From Phreatobacter sp. (GTDB lineage Bacteria; Pseudomonadota; Alphaproteobacteria; Rhizobiales; Phreatobacteraceae), in the NCBI RefSeq assembly GCF_022843985.1, contig NZ_JALHMP010000006.1:62001-126000 (forward strand): 64,000 nt of DNA, given 5' to 3'. Numbering within the stretch: the first letter of the stretch is position 1; every line of letters starts with the position of its first letter. Of this stretch, positions 36,292-45,155 are shown piece by piece. Under the pieces are notes generated by a model that was not told where the DNA came from, did no database searches, and saw nothing but the letters and a program-made list of their open reading frames with translations. Made by a program: the position numbers and the translations under genes.

Positions 36292-36379
36292 GCGCGTCGA
36301 ACCTCATGTCGAATGAGCCCGCCCTATAGCCCGCGCGTGGCCCTGCGCGCAACGACGTCCGTTGCGGTCGGAACGCCTT

Positions 36380-36901
36380 TCAGAACCGCACTTCCTGCCG
36401 GTTGCGGATCGAACGGCCCGTCGTATCGCGCAATTCCGGAGCGATAACCGGAGCCGGCGTCCCGGGGCCGACCGGATCGCGGGGGACAGAGGCACGGCGC
36501 ACCGGCTCCCTGTTGCGGTCGATCGTCGTCGGGATCACGCCGGCCCCCTGGCCGCTCATGATCGTACCCCCCAGTGCGTTGCCCCCGGTCGGCGCACCCG
36601 ATGACACCCGCGAGACATTGCTGAGCGAGGTGCTCTCGCGCGCTCCGGGCGCAGTGCGCATCCCGTCGACCTCCACCCGGGACGGCGCTGTCACCGCGCT
36701 GCGGCTGGAGAGCGGCTGGGCCGATGACGGGGACGACGCGGCCGAAGTTGCAGCCTGGTCTGCCGGTGCGGGCGCTGGAAGCGCCGATGTCTCGACTCGT
36801 GCGACGGGAACCGGCTGCACGACGGTGACGGGGCTCTCGCGCGCCGTCATGCAGCCGGCAAGGAGAGTTGCGAAGGCAGCGAGGGTCACGTGCTGGATCA
36901 T
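36380..36901 (-). CDS. Hypothetical lipoprotein, Ser/Pro/Ala-rich
   Basis: A 173-residue protein with a lipobox (MIQHVTLAAFATLLAGCMTA, Cys17), so an exported lipoprotein. The rest is low complexity, rich in Pro, Ala, Ser and Arg (APAPADQAATSAASSPSSAQ), and probably disordered; the tail RSIRNRQEVRF may be structured. No family recognised. A 210-bp gap follows to the next small lipoprotein with nothing evident in it. Confidence 0.5.
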   Translation of the reverse strand: MIQHVTLAAFATLLAGCMTARESPVTVVQPVPVARVETSALPAPAPADQAATSAASSPSSAQPLSSRSAVTAPSRVEVDGMRTAPGARESTSLSNVSRVSSGAPTGGNALGGTIMSGQGAGVIPTTIDRNREPVRRASVPRDPVGPGTPAPVIAPELRDTTGRSIRNRQEVRF

Positions 36902-37111
36902 GAAGGGGTCCGTTCAGGCCACCGGCACTCGAGGCGGCATCATTCCGATGGGCGACTGCCAGTCCTGTGCTCCGGGCACCCCCATCGGCCGGACCTCGTT
37001 GGCCGTGTCGGACCGGGCGAAGCGAGGAAGACGGAAGGCCAGGGGCCCCCGAAACCGTGCAGAGGCGCGTTGACGCAGTGGACCGGCAAGCCGTGGCGAA
37101 ATGGTGGCGCC

Positions 37112-37309
37112 TCAGCGTGTCCGGCGGCCGCCCTGTGGCTGGGCTGCGCCCTGGGTCGCGTGCGGACCCAGAGCCGGATCGGGCGGCAGAGGCGGCGGAG
37201 TCGCATTGACGACGGGCGGTCCGGGAGGCGCGGAGGTCTGCGTCTGGGCGCAGCCGGCGAGACCGACCATGGCGGCGATCGTCAACCCCCTGAGGATCAC
37301 TGTCTTCAT
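37112..37309 (-). CDS. Small hypothetical lipoprotein
   Basis: A 65-residue protein with a clear lipobox (MKTVILRGLTIAAMVGLAGC, Cys20) and a short Pro-rich tail (TSAPPGPPVVNATPPPLPPD). The ATG at 37309 is chosen because the signal peptide begins there, though the frame extends to 37408. Function unknown; it resembles the peptide at 36380 in composition. Confidence 0.5.
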   Translation of the reverse strand: MKTVILRGLTIAAMVGLAGCAQTQTSAPPGPPVVNATPPPLPPDPALGPHATQGAAQPQGGRRTR

Positions 37310-37467
37310 GGCATCCGATCTCCGTGCACGACCCAAGCCCTTTAGCCTCCGGATGGCAGGTTCCGCAAGTCGTCTGAAAACCGGCAACACCCTGGCAACC
37401 TTAAACAAGTCTTAGGCGCCGGCTTCTACAGTCCGGTACCAGCAAGGGTGCGCGTTCGGAGTCTTCG

Positions 37468-38238
37468 ATGGATATCGCCACAGTCCTCGGCCTGGTCGCG
37501 AGTGTCGCCGTCCTCGTCGGACTGATCATGATCGATGGCGGCAATTTCGCGCAATATGCCGACAAACACGCCGTCATCATCATCTTTGGCGGAGCCTTTG
37601 CGGCGACACTGACCCGCTATCCTCTCAGCGTGGTTATGCATGGCATTCCCATGGGCTTCAAGGCGGCCATGGCGATGCGCTCCATCAGCCCGCGGCAACT
37701 CGTCGAAGAGATCGCGACGATTGCCGACGTGGCCCGCAAGCAGGGACCGAACGCCCTCGAGAAGCTGGATGTGTCGGATCCGGTCCTGGCCCAGGGCGTG
37801 CGCTACATCGCTGATGGCTACGATGTCGACTTCATTCGCCAGGCCATGGAGACCGACAAGGACAAGGTCTATGCGGAGCTGGATGAAGCCCAGAAGATCT
37901 ATCGCTCGATCGGCGATTGCGCGCCTGCCTTCGGCATGATCGGGACGCTGCTGGGCATGGTCAACATGTTCGCAAACATGACGGATCCCACCAAGCTCGG
38001 CCCGATCATGGCCATGGCGCTGCTCGCGACCCTCTACGGTGCCGTCATCGCCAACATGGTGTGCATGCCCATCGCCGACAAATGCCATCTGAAGATGGCG
38101 GAAGAGGATCTCTGCCGCTCGATCATCATGGATGGCGTGATCCAGATCCGGAACCAGAAGAGCCCGCAGATCGTGAGGGAAATGCTTCTCGCCTACTTGA
38201 GTGAGCACGACCGCCACGAAATGGCCGAAGCGGCCTGA
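37468..38238 (+). CDS. motA: Flagellar stator protein MotA/PomA-like
   Basis: A 256-residue stator channel subunit. MDIATVLGLVASVAVLVGLI and GGAFAATLTRYPLSVVMHGI match the PomA/MotA class; four transmembrane helices are expected, with FGMIGTLLGMVNMFANM in helix 3 and ALLATLYGAVIANMVCMPIA in helix 4. With MotB it conducts ions to drive flagellar rotation. GGAG lies 7-10 nt upstream. No other flagellar gene is in the window. Confidence 0.92.
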   Translation: MDIATVLGLVASVAVLVGLIMIDGGNFAQYADKHAVIIIFGGAFAATLTRYPLSVVMHGIPMGFKAAMAMRSISPRQLVEEIATIADVARKQGPNALEKLDVSDPVLAQGVRYIADGYDVDFIRQAMETDKDKVYAELDEAQKIYRSIGDCAPAFGMIGTLLGMVNMFANMTDPTKLGPIMAMALLATLYGAVIANMVCMPIADKCHLKMAEEDLCRSIIMDGVIQIRNQKSPQIVREMLLAYLSEHDRHEMAEAA

Positions 38239-38245
38239 GGACACG

Positions 38246-39070
38246 ATGGCAAAACGCAAGGGTGACGGGCACGCAGGCGGTCACGGCTGGTTCGTGACCT
38301 TCGCCGACCTCATGGCGCTGCTGATGTCGTTCTTCGTGGTCATTGTCGCCACATCGGCCCAAGACGAGCGCAAGAAGCACATGATGACCGGCTCGTTCCG
38401 CGAGGCCTTCGGCACGACCAGCAACACCCAGCTCACCGGCATGGTCGAATTGCACGGCATCCCGACCCGCCCCTTCATCCAGAACCTGTCCTCTTCGCCT
38501 GAATCTCCGACCGATCGTCCGGCACCCCGGACAGATGAGCGTCATCCCGACGCCATCAACGCCTTGGCCGACCGGCGCATGGCGCTCGCCGCGGCCAGCC
38601 TGCGCCAGGCCCTGCAGGCCTTCCCGGAAATCGCCGAGCTTTCCAAAAACATCATCATGGAGGAGCGACCTGACGGGCTCGACATCCAGATCGTCGACCA
38701 GGACGGCCGCGCCATGTTCCCGCCGGACGGCCGTGAGCCCTATGAACGGACGCGCCGCCTCATCGCCGCCCTCGCCCCGGCCCTGCGCCAGCTGTCCAAC
38801 CGTGTCACCATCACAGGCCACACCTCGGGCTCACGCGTCCTCGGTCGCCCGGGCTACGGCCCCTGGGACCTCACCGCCGACCGGGCCAATGCCGTGCGGA
38901 TGATTCTGGAAGAACAGGGCCTGCCGCCCGACCGCATTTTCGCGGTCACCGGCAAGGGCGACAGCGAGCCGCTGTTCCCGGACGATCCCTATCTGGCTGC
39001 CAACCGGCGCGTGTCGATCCTGTTGATGAAGGAAGCCCCGGTGGCGCCCCGCGCCTTCCTCGGAAACTGA
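38246..39070 (+). CDS. motB: Flagellar stator protein MotB-like
   Basis: A 274-residue partner of MotA. The single transmembrane helix FADLMALLMSFFVVIVA holds the ion-carrying Asp21, and a C-terminal OmpA-like peptidoglycan-binding domain follows (VTITGHTSGSR, LTADRANAVRMILEEQGL, RRVSILLM). The ATG at 38246 follows GAGGA; the frame is open from 38201. It is 7 bp after motA, and the stop abuts the convergent hydrolase with no gap. Confidence 0.92.
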   Translation: MAKRKGDGHAGGHGWFVTFADLMALLMSFFVVIVATSAQDERKKHMMTGSFREAFGTTSNTQLTGMVELHGIPTRPFIQNLSSSPESPTDRPAPRTDERHPDAINALADRRMALAAASLRQALQAFPEIAELSKNIIMEERPDGLDIQIVDQDGRAMFPPDGREPYERTRRLIAALAPALRQLSNRVTITGHTSGSRVLGRPGYGPWDLTADRANAVRMILEEQGLPPDRIFAVTGKGDSEPLFPDDPYLAANRRVSILLMKEAPVAPRAFLGN

Positions 39071-39904
39071 TCAGGCCCAGCCGATCGAATCGAGGAATTC
39101 GGCAACCAGCTGGTTGAACAAGGCCGCGCGTTCGAAATAGACGGAATGGCCGGCTTCGGCGACCAGGTGGGTCCGGGCCTGCGGCCAGGTTTCGGCCACA
39201 AGCTCGATCCCGCGCGGACAGATCAGCGGATCCTCCGACCCGATGACGAACAGTGCCGGACAGGTCATGCGGGCGGCGTCGGCGGCGCCACGGACGCGCA
39301 GGGTACGGATGCGTTTGCCGACCTCCTCCTTGTCCAGGCCAAAAGTCAGCCGATCGATTCCCTGGTAGAGGGCATGGAGCGGCGGATTGTCCTCCGCCAT
39401 CCGGGCCCCCGCGGCCCGATGAATGCCACGGGCGGAGAGGTCGGCGAGCACTGCCGGCATCTGCTGCCGCCACGCCGCGACGCCGGCATCCCCGAATCGG
39501 TCGTAGTCGAAGGAACCCGTGGTACAGGCCATAACGAGGCCGGCGACGCGGTCCGGAGCCGCCAGCGCCGTCTCGACGCAGGTCCAGCCGCCCATCGACT
39601 GGCCGATGATCACGGCCCTGGAGACCGCGAGATGATCGAGCAGCGCAATCAGGTCGCCGGCAAAGAGCTGTGGATCGGCGACGCCGCCCGGCGCCGTGGA
39701 GGGCGCGAACCCCCGGTGGGAAAAGACAACCACCCTGTGGCGCGCGGCGAAGACCGGCGCCGACTGCCACCAGCTCAGATGGTTGCCGCCGAGCCCATGG
39801 GCGAAGACGACGACCGGCCCCTCCCCGCCGACCTCGTAGTGAATGACGGCACCGTCGGGGCGCGCGAGGCGGCCGGGTGCCAGGGCGGGGATGGCGACGG
39901 GCAT
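39071..39904 (-). CDS. Alpha/beta hydrolase
   Basis: A 277-residue alpha/beta hydrolase. Features are the oxyanion HGLGGNHLSWW, the nucleophile elbow IIGQSMGGWTC (Ser), an Asp in GSEDPLICP and the His in EAGHSVYFE. The set resembles 3-oxoadipate enol-lactonase (PcaD) and related esterases, but no beta-ketoadipate genes are nearby. The ATG at 39904 follows AAGGAG at 6 nt. It is convergent with motB. Confidence 0.85.
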   Translation of the reverse strand: MPVAIPALAPGRLARPDGAVIHYEVGGEGPVVVFAHGLGGNHLSWWQSAPVFAARHRVVVFSHRGFAPSTAPGGVADPQLFAGDLIALLDHLAVSRAVIIGQSMGGWTCVETALAAPDRVAGLVMACTTGSFDYDRFGDAGVAAWRQQMPAVLADLSARGIHRAAGARMAEDNPPLHALYQGIDRLTFGLDKEEVGKRIRTLRVRGAADAARMTCPALFVIGSEDPLICPRGIELVAETWPQARTHLVAEAGHSVYFERAALFNQLVAEFLDSIGWA

Positions 39905-40048
39905 GGACAACTCCTTGGAGAACACCAGCCTAGACGGCGCCAGCCCCGACCGGAAGCGCCGGTGATGCAGGCCGACCGTGCCGGCACGACCCTTTCAGCG
40001 ATCCCTCCCCGCGTCCATGATCACACAAAACAACACAGGAGGATGTCC

Positions 40049-41137
40049 ATGGCCATGGTCGATGCAGAGCGCCTTGCCGCACTCGTCGCGACAATTTTCG
40101 AGCGGGCCGGTTGCGACGGCGACGAAGCGCGCCGCATCGGCCATTATCTCACCGAGGCGAATCTGACCGGCCATGACAGCCACGGGGTCGCCCGGGTCCC
40201 GCGCTATGTCGACTGGCTGAAGGAAGGCCGCGTCGAGGCCGGCAAGTCCGTGACCGCCATCGTCGACACGCCGGCCATCACCGTGCTCGACGGCCATTAC
40301 GGCTTCGGCCAGACCGTCGGACCCCAGGCGGTCCGCATCGGCATCGCCAAGGCCAAGCAGCACGGCCTCGCCGCCGTCGCCCTGCGCAAGGCTGGCCATC
40401 TCGGCCGGATCGGCGACTTCGCCGAGATGGCAGCGGCCGAGGGCCTGGTCTCCATCCACTTCGTCAATGTGGTCGGTTCGATCCTGGTCGCACCCTATGG
40501 CGGGGTCGACCGCAGGCTGTCCACGGCTCCCTACTGCATCGGCGTGCCGCGGCCGGGCGCACCGCCGCTCCTGCTCGATTTCGCCACCTCGCTGGTGGCC
40601 GAGGGCAAGGTCCTTGTCGCCTCCTTGGGCGGCAAGCCCATTCCCCCGGACGCCCTGATCTCGCCGAACGGCACGAAGAGCGGCGATCCGGCGATACTGT
40701 ACGGGCCCTACGCGTCCGGACCCGGCCCGCGCGACCCGATGAACGGGCCCGGCGCCATCCGGGCTTTCGGCGAACACAAGGGCTCGGGCCTCGCCTTCAT
40801 GTGCGAAATTCTCGGCGGAGCCCTGACCGGCGCCGGCACGACCGGACCGGACAAGCGCTTCTGCAACGGTATGATGTCGATCTACATCGACCCGAAAGTG
40901 GTCGATCCCGACGGCTTCTTCCCGGCCGAATGCACCGACTATGTCGCCTATTACAAGAGCGCGCGGCCGGTCGAGGCCGGCGGCGAGGTTCTCGTCCCCG
41001 GCGAGGCCGAACTGCGTTCCCGGGCGAAAAAGCTGAAGGATGGGGTGCCGCTCTCCGATGGCACCTGGGACGCCATCGCCGCCACCGCGCGCGAGGTCGG
41101 TGTCGGGGACAATGTCATCAAGGCGGCCCTGCGCTGA
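40049..41137 (+). CDS. Ldh family oxidoreductase (malate/L-lactate/ureidoglycolate dehydrogenase family)
   Basis: A 362-residue member of the Ldh_2/YlbC-type NAD(P)-dependent dehydrogenases. The catalytic motif TGHDSHGVARVPRYVDWLKE is present, with ALRKAGHLGRIGDFAEMAA and LDFATSLVAEGKVLVAS. Substrates in the family include malate, L-lactate, ureidoglycolate and delta1-piperideine-2-carboxylate. The start ATG at 40049 lies 6 nt after AGGAGG; ATGs at 40043 and 40055 are worse spaced. The 3' end abuts the convergent crotonase. Confidence 0.9.
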   Translation: MAMVDAERLAALVATIFERAGCDGDEARRIGHYLTEANLTGHDSHGVARVPRYVDWLKEGRVEAGKSVTAIVDTPAITVLDGHYGFGQTVGPQAVRIGIAKAKQHGLAAVALRKAGHLGRIGDFAEMAAAEGLVSIHFVNVVGSILVAPYGGVDRRLSTAPYCIGVPRPGAPPLLLDFATSLVAEGKVLVASLGGKPIPPDALISPNGTKSGDPAILYGPYASGPGPRDPMNGPGAIRAFGEHKGSGLAFMCEILGGALTGAGTTGPDKRFCNGMMSIYIDPKVVDPDGFFPAECTDYVAYYKSARPVEAGGEVLVPGEAELRSRAKKLKDGVPLSDGTWDAIAATAREVGVGDNVIKAALR

Positions 41138-41941
41138 TCAGATCGACCCGAAATCGCCGCCGCGACCCTTCCCGGCGGCGAAACGGCCGGCCCCCGCAAT
41201 GCCCTCCGTCACCGCCATGGCCGAAGACGTGCGCCACTCGCTGCGCAACGCCTCGTCCAGCGGCAGGTCCCATTGAGCGAGGGCGGAGGCCCGGTCGGCC
41301 CGCAGACATCCCTGGGGGAAACGAGCGATCGCGTGAGCCAGCGCTTCGGCGGCCTCCCGGGCCGTGCCTCGGGCCACGACCCGGTCGGCGAGCCCGATCC
41401 GCAACGCCTCGTCGGCCTCGACCTTGCGGCCGGTGAGGATGAGATCGAGCGCGCGGCCCTGGCCGACGAGGCGCGGCAGGCGCACTGTCCCGCCATCGAT
41501 CAGCGGCACACCCCAGCGGCGACAATAGACACCCATATAGGCGTCTTCCTCCATGACGCGGAGATCGCACCACAACGCGAGTTCCATGCCGCCGGCCACG
41601 GCCGGTCCGGCAATGGCGGCGATGACGGGCTTGGAAAGTTGCAGGCGCGTCGGCCCCATCGGCCCGCGCGGCCAGTCCGCATCGCCATCGGGAATGTCGA
41701 GATTGCCACCGAAGGGTGTGCCGCCGGGGGCTGCCGCGGCATGTTTGAGATCGAAGCCGGCACAGAAGGCCCCGCCAGCGCCCCACAACACACCGACGCT
41801 GGCGGTGTCGTCGGCCTCGAAGGCGAGCAGCGCCGACGTGAGGGCCACGGCCCCTTCCGGGTTCATCGCGTTGCGCGCGGCGGAACGCGTGCGGATGAAA
41901 GTGGTGACGGGTCCGGATCGCTCGACGGTCAGATCAGTCAT
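41138..41941 (-). CDS. Crotonase (enoyl-CoA hydratase/isomerase) family protein
   Basis: A 267-residue crotonase-fold enzyme. The oxyanion hole is in GAFCAGFDL and IAGPAVAGGMELALWCDLRV. The first catalytic Glu (GGME) is present, but the second position, usually Glu in GQPE, appears to be Cys (MGVYCRRWG), so hydration may be weak or the reaction different. It starts 10 bp from the thioesterase stop, so the two are probably cotranscribed. Confidence 0.85.
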   Translation of the reverse strand: MTDLTVERSGPVTTFIRTRSAARNAMNPEGAVALTSALLAFEADDTASVGVLWGAGGAFCAGFDLKHAAAAPGGTPFGGNLDIPDGDADWPRGPMGPTRLQLSKPVIAAIAGPAVAGGMELALWCDLRVMEEDAYMGVYCRRWGVPLIDGGTVRLPRLVGQGRALDLILTGRKVEADEALRIGLADRVVARGTAREAAEALAHAIARFPQGCLRADRASALAQWDLPLDEALRSEWRTSSAMAVTEGIAGAGRFAAGKGRGGDFGSI

Positions 41942-41951
41942 GGGGGCTCCT

Positions 41952-42416
41952 TCAATCGACGATGCCGGGGCTGTCCACCACCATCATGGTAGCGGTCATC
42001 ATGGCGATGAGCTTGCGCTCGCCGCCCGTCTCGGCGAAGCACTCGCCCAGCGTCACCATGATCGTTCTGCCGGGCCGAACGACCCGGCCGATGCCGATGA
42101 AACGGTCGCCCCTGCCCGGCGACATCATGTTGACCTTGAATTCCACCGTCAGCACACCGGAGCCTTTCGGCATCAGCGTCATCGCCGCGAAGCCACAGGC
42201 ATTGTCGACCAGGGCCGAAAGCGCACCGGCGTGAACGAAGCCGTGCTGCTGCAGGATATGCGGTGCATAGGGCATCGCCATCTCGACCGCGCCGGGAGCG
42301 ACGGTCTCGAGGCTCATGCCGAGCGTTGCCATCATGCTCTGCCGCGCGAAACTGGCGCGGGCGCGGGCCTCGAAATCCCTGTCTTTCGGGGAAAACTCCT
42401 GCTGCGCGGCAGCCAT
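41952..42416 (-). CDS. PaaI-type hotdog thioesterase
   Basis: A 154-residue hotdog-fold acyl-CoA thioesterase. The family signature is HGFVHAGALSALVDNACGFA (active-site helix with His and Asp), followed by TVEFKVNMMSPGRGDR. Likely releases a CoA ester acted on by the neighbouring crotonase. It is divergent from the small gene at 42503, with two tandem CAARCYGGCTT-type repeats between. Confidence 0.88.
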   Translation of the reverse strand: MAAAQQEFSPKDRDFEARARASFARQSMMATLGMSLETVAPGAVEMAMPYAPHILQQHGFVHAGALSALVDNACGFAAMTLMPKGSGVLTVEFKVNMMSPGRGDRFIGIGRVVRPGRTIMVTLGECFAETGGERKLIAMMTATMMVVDSPGIVD

Positions 42417-42453
42417 GCACCAGCATCCTCATTGATTGGAAAGCAAAGTCTCG

Positions 42454-42485
42454 CAAACTGGCTTAACGTCGTGCAAGCCGGCTTG
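42454..42485. promoter_or_regulatory. Two tandem dyad-like repeats, candidate operator
   Basis: CAAACTGGCTTA (42454-42465) and CAAGCCGGCTTG (42474-42485) are related 12-mers with 20-bp spacing, two helical turns. The second is a perfect palindrome. They sit between the divergent thioesterase and the small gene at 42503. Confidence 0.5.
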
Positions 42486-42502
42486 TCGGTCGAGGGATCG
42501 CA

Positions 42503-42868
42503 TTGTTCTTCTGGTACATGCCACGCTTCACCGAGGCCGCGATGGGCGCAGCAACCCTGTCAGCTTCCGCGGCCCTCGCATCGGCGGTGACCATCACCCA
42601 CCGGGTGATGTTGATGTCGGATCCCGCAACGGCATGGGACCTGTCCTCTCGCGGTGAGGCCATGCGGATGATCTCCGAGAAAATGGACGCGGCGACCCAG
42701 GGGTCTCTCGACGCCGCCTTCGCAGCCGGTCGCCTCGCCCTGCGCTCCGCGAGCGGCAGGATGTCGACCGATGATGTTGCCCACGACCTTCTGGCCATCG
42801 GCGTTGCCGCAGGCCGCCCGGCAGCCCGACGGGCCCGGGCCAACGCGAAACGGCTCAGCCGGACTTGA
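42503..42868 (+). CDS. Hypothetical protein
   Basis: A 121-residue, largely helical, Ala-rich protein that I do not recognise. The N-terminus MFFWYMPRFTEAAMGAATLS suggests a helix that could lie on a membrane; the rest alternates charged and Ala-rich helices with an Arg-rich end (ARRARANAKRLSRT). The start is TTG at 42503 after GAGGGA; an ATG at 42518 is an alternative. It is divergent from the thioesterase. Confidence 0.5.
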   Translation: MFFWYMPRFTEAAMGAATLSASAALASAVTITHRVMLMSDPATAWDLSSRGEAMRMISEKMDAATQGSLDAAFAAGRLALRSASGRMSTDDVAHDLLAIGVAAGRPAARRARANAKRLSRT

Positions 42869-42950
42869 CGGGGCCGCCAAGGTTTCCAGATTTTCGGGAC
42901 TGGGAACCTTCGATGCCCGACCTTAGGGCCCATCGCCAAGGAGGCCGACC

Positions 42951-43319
42951 TTGCGCCGTACGCTCCGCGCTGCCACCGCCGCTCTCGCAGCCCTCGCCCT
43001 CATGCCATCTGCGGCCTCTGCGCTTTGCAGCGTCGCGGCCCGCCCCTTCGTCCTCGGCCAGCCTGGGCACATCGCCATGAGCGTCTCGGGCGAACCCTGC
43101 CGCATCAGCCTGCGGGCCGGCGGACAGAGCCGCTATGAATCGCTCAACATCGTCGAGCGACCGCGCGGTGGACGGGTGATTGCCGACGGGCGTACCGGCG
43201 TCGTCTACACCCCCTATCCCGGCTTCACCGGCACCGACCGCTTTGTCTTCGCCGTTACCGGTACGAGCAGCATCGGCAGCGGCACTTCCGAACTTTTCGT
43301 CGACGTTGTCGTCGACTAG
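42951..43319 (+). CDS. Secreted Ig-like/cadherin-like domain small protein
   Basis: A 122-residue exported protein. The signal peptide MRRTLRAATAALAALALMPS ends near SALC; the mature part is all-beta, with YTPYPGFTGTDRFVFAV, the repeat found in bacterial Ig-like (Big_9-type) folds. The start is TTG at 42951, but an AAGGAGG lies 6 nt upstream, which supports it. Function unknown; it is convergent with dctM (stops 3 bp apart). Confidence 0.7.
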   Translation: MRRTLRAATAALAALALMPSAASALCSVAARPFVLGQPGHIAMSVSGEPCRISLRAGGQSRYESLNIVERPRGGRVIADGRTGVVYTPYPGFTGTDRFVFAVTGTSSIGSGTSELFVDVVVD

Positions 43320-43322
43320 CCC

Positions 43323-44642
43323 TCAGCTCAGAACGTTCACCAACCAAAGGGCCAGCGCCGGGAAGGCGACGACGAGGGCAAGCCGCAGGATGTCCGCGGC
43401 GACGAAGGGGATGACACCGCGATAGATGGCCAGGATCGGCACATCCCTGGCGATGGCGGAGATGACGAAGACGTTGAGCCCGATCGGCGGGGCGGTGAGG
43501 CCAATGCCCACCACCATCAGCACGAGAATGCCGAACCAGATGGCGATGTCGTCGGGCATCATGCCGAGGTCGAGCGCGGTGACGATGGGAAAGAAGATCG
43601 GCAGTGTCAGCAGGATCATGGCCAGTTCGTCCATGACACCCCCGAGGATGATGTAGAAAATCAGCAGACCGATGATGACGCCATAGGGAGACAGCCCTGA
43701 CTGGGTGACGATTTCGGCCGCGGTCGCGGGCAGTTGCGACAGGGCGAGGAAGCCGTTGAAGACCTCGGCACCGAGCAGGATGATGAAGATCATGGCCGAA
43801 GTCTCGGCGGTCTGGATCAGCGAGGCCTTGATCTCGGGCCAGCCGAGGCTCCCCTGCGCGATACCAACGACGAGCATGGCAATGCAGCCGACGGAGGCCG
43901 CCTCGGTCGGGGTGAAGACACCGCCATAGATGCCGCCGACGACGGCGACGGCGATGAGCAGGACAGGCCAGACGCCGAGCAGGGCCCGCCAGCGCTCGGC
44001 CCATGGCACCCGCGCGACGGCCGGACCGGCCCTGGGGTCGAGGCGCACCATGATGGCGATGACGACGCAATAAAACACAGCGGCCATGAGGCCTGGGATC
44101 AGCGCCGCCATGAACAGCTTGGCGATGTTCTGTTCGGTGGTGATGGCATAGACGACGAGGATGACCGAGGGCGGGATGAGGATGCCGAGCGTGCCGCCCA
44201 CCGCGACCATGCCGGTGGCGAAGCCTTGATCATAGCCGTAGCGCTTGAACTCCGGCAGCGTCGCCCGACCGAAGGTGGCGGTGGTGGCCACCGACGAGCC
44301 GCAGATGGCCCCGAACCCGGTGCAGGCGCCGACCAGCGCCATGCCGAGCCCGCCGCGCCGATGACCAAGGAAGCTCGCCGCTGCCCGGAACAGCGCCGTG
44401 GACAGGCCCGACTTCTCGGCGAGCGCCCCCATCAGGATGAACAGCGGGATCACAGAAAGCGTGTAACTGGCAAAGAGGTGGTAGGGCGTGGTCTTCATGT
44501 AGTTGAGGAAGATCGGCACGCTGGTGAACCAGGCATAGCCGAGCGACCCCGCCGTCAGCATGGCGAGCCCGATGGGCATTCGCAGCACCAGCAACAGCAG
44601 CATGCCGGCAAAGCCGAGGGCGGCGACGGCGGCACCGCTCAT
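43323..44642 (-). CDS. dctM: TRAP transporter large permease (DctM type), second system
   Basis: A 439-residue TRAP large permease with about twelve hydrophobic segments. Conserved pieces are VIPLFILMGALAEKSG, GAICGSSVATTATFGRATLP and GTLGILIPPSVILVVYAI. The frame extends to 44927, but the ATG at 44642 overlaps the dctQ stop by 4 bp and starts the first helix. It is a divergent paralogue of the gene at 15708, so two distinct TRAP systems are present. Confidence 0.92.
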   Translation of the reverse strand: MSGAAVAALGFAGMLLLLVLRMPIGLAMLTAGSLGYAWFTSVPIFLNYMKTTPYHLFASYTLSVIPLFILMGALAEKSGLSTALFRAAASFLGHRRGGLGMALVGACTGFGAICGSSVATTATFGRATLPEFKRYGYDQGFATGMVAVGGTLGILIPPSVILVVYAITTEQNIAKLFMAALIPGLMAAVFYCVVIAIMVRLDPRAGPAVARVPWAERWRALLGVWPVLLIAVAVVGGIYGGVFTPTEAASVGCIAMLVVGIAQGSLGWPEIKASLIQTAETSAMIFIILLGAEVFNGFLALSQLPATAAEIVTQSGLSPYGVIIGLLIFYIILGGVMDELAMILLTLPIFFPIVTALDLGMMPDDIAIWFGILVLMVVGIGLTAPPIGLNVFVISAIARDVPILAIYRGVIPFVAADILRLALVVAFPALALWLVNVLS

Positions 44643-45151
44643 GAGGGCTCCCGCAACAGGCGCACCGCCGAGACCAGGGTGGCGCTGGCCAGCACGAAGG
44701 CCATGACCCCGACGGCCAGGATCGCCCAGCCGATGGGAATGGCGAGGACCATCGAACTCGTGCGCGAGCCGATGGCGTCGAGCCCGCCGACGATGAGCCG
44801 CCAGCCGATCAGCAGCGCGAAACCGGCATAGAGCCCGTCCCACAGCCGGTCGAGGAAGCGGTTGAACGAGGCAGGCGTCCGCAAGGTGAAGGTGTCGACG
44901 AAGACATTGCCGCGTTTCAGCTGGCACAGCGGCAGGAAGGCGAAGACCGCCACGGCGGTGGCGATCTGCACCATTTCGAAGTCGCCCTTGACGCCGGAGG
45001 CGAAAAGCCAGCGCAGCAGCACGGAGGTGGTGACCATGAGCGCCGCGGCGAGCATGAGCAGGCCGCCGAAAACAGCCAGTCCCCGCGCGACACGGTCGAC
45101 CACTCCGGGCGGCGGTGCACCGTCGCCCGTCGCCGCCCCCTCCCCGGCCAT
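44639..45151 (-). CDS. dctQ: TRAP transporter small permease (DctQ type), second system
   Basis: A 170-residue protein with four transmembrane segments (VFGGLLMLAAALMVTTSVLL, AVAVFAFLPLCQLKRGNVFV and others). The ATG at 45151 gives a normal-sized DctQ; the frame is open to 45217 into dctP. It is 4 bp after dctP and overlaps dctM by 4 bp. Confidence 0.85.
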   Translation of the reverse strand: MAGEGAATGDGAPPPGVVDRVARGLAVFGGLLMLAAALMVTTSVLLRWLFASGVKGDFEMVQIATAVAVFAFLPLCQLKRGNVFVDTFTLRTPASFNRFLDRLWDGLYAGFALLIGWRLIVGGLDAIGSRTSSMVLAIPIGWAILAVGVMAFVLASATLVSAVRLLREPS

Positions 45152-45155
45152 ACGC

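Noticed and set aside
36349-36365. GCAACG/CGTTGC hairpin as a terminator between the lipoprotein gene and lepB
   Set aside because: On the minus strand no T-tract follows the stem, so intrinsic termination is not supported.
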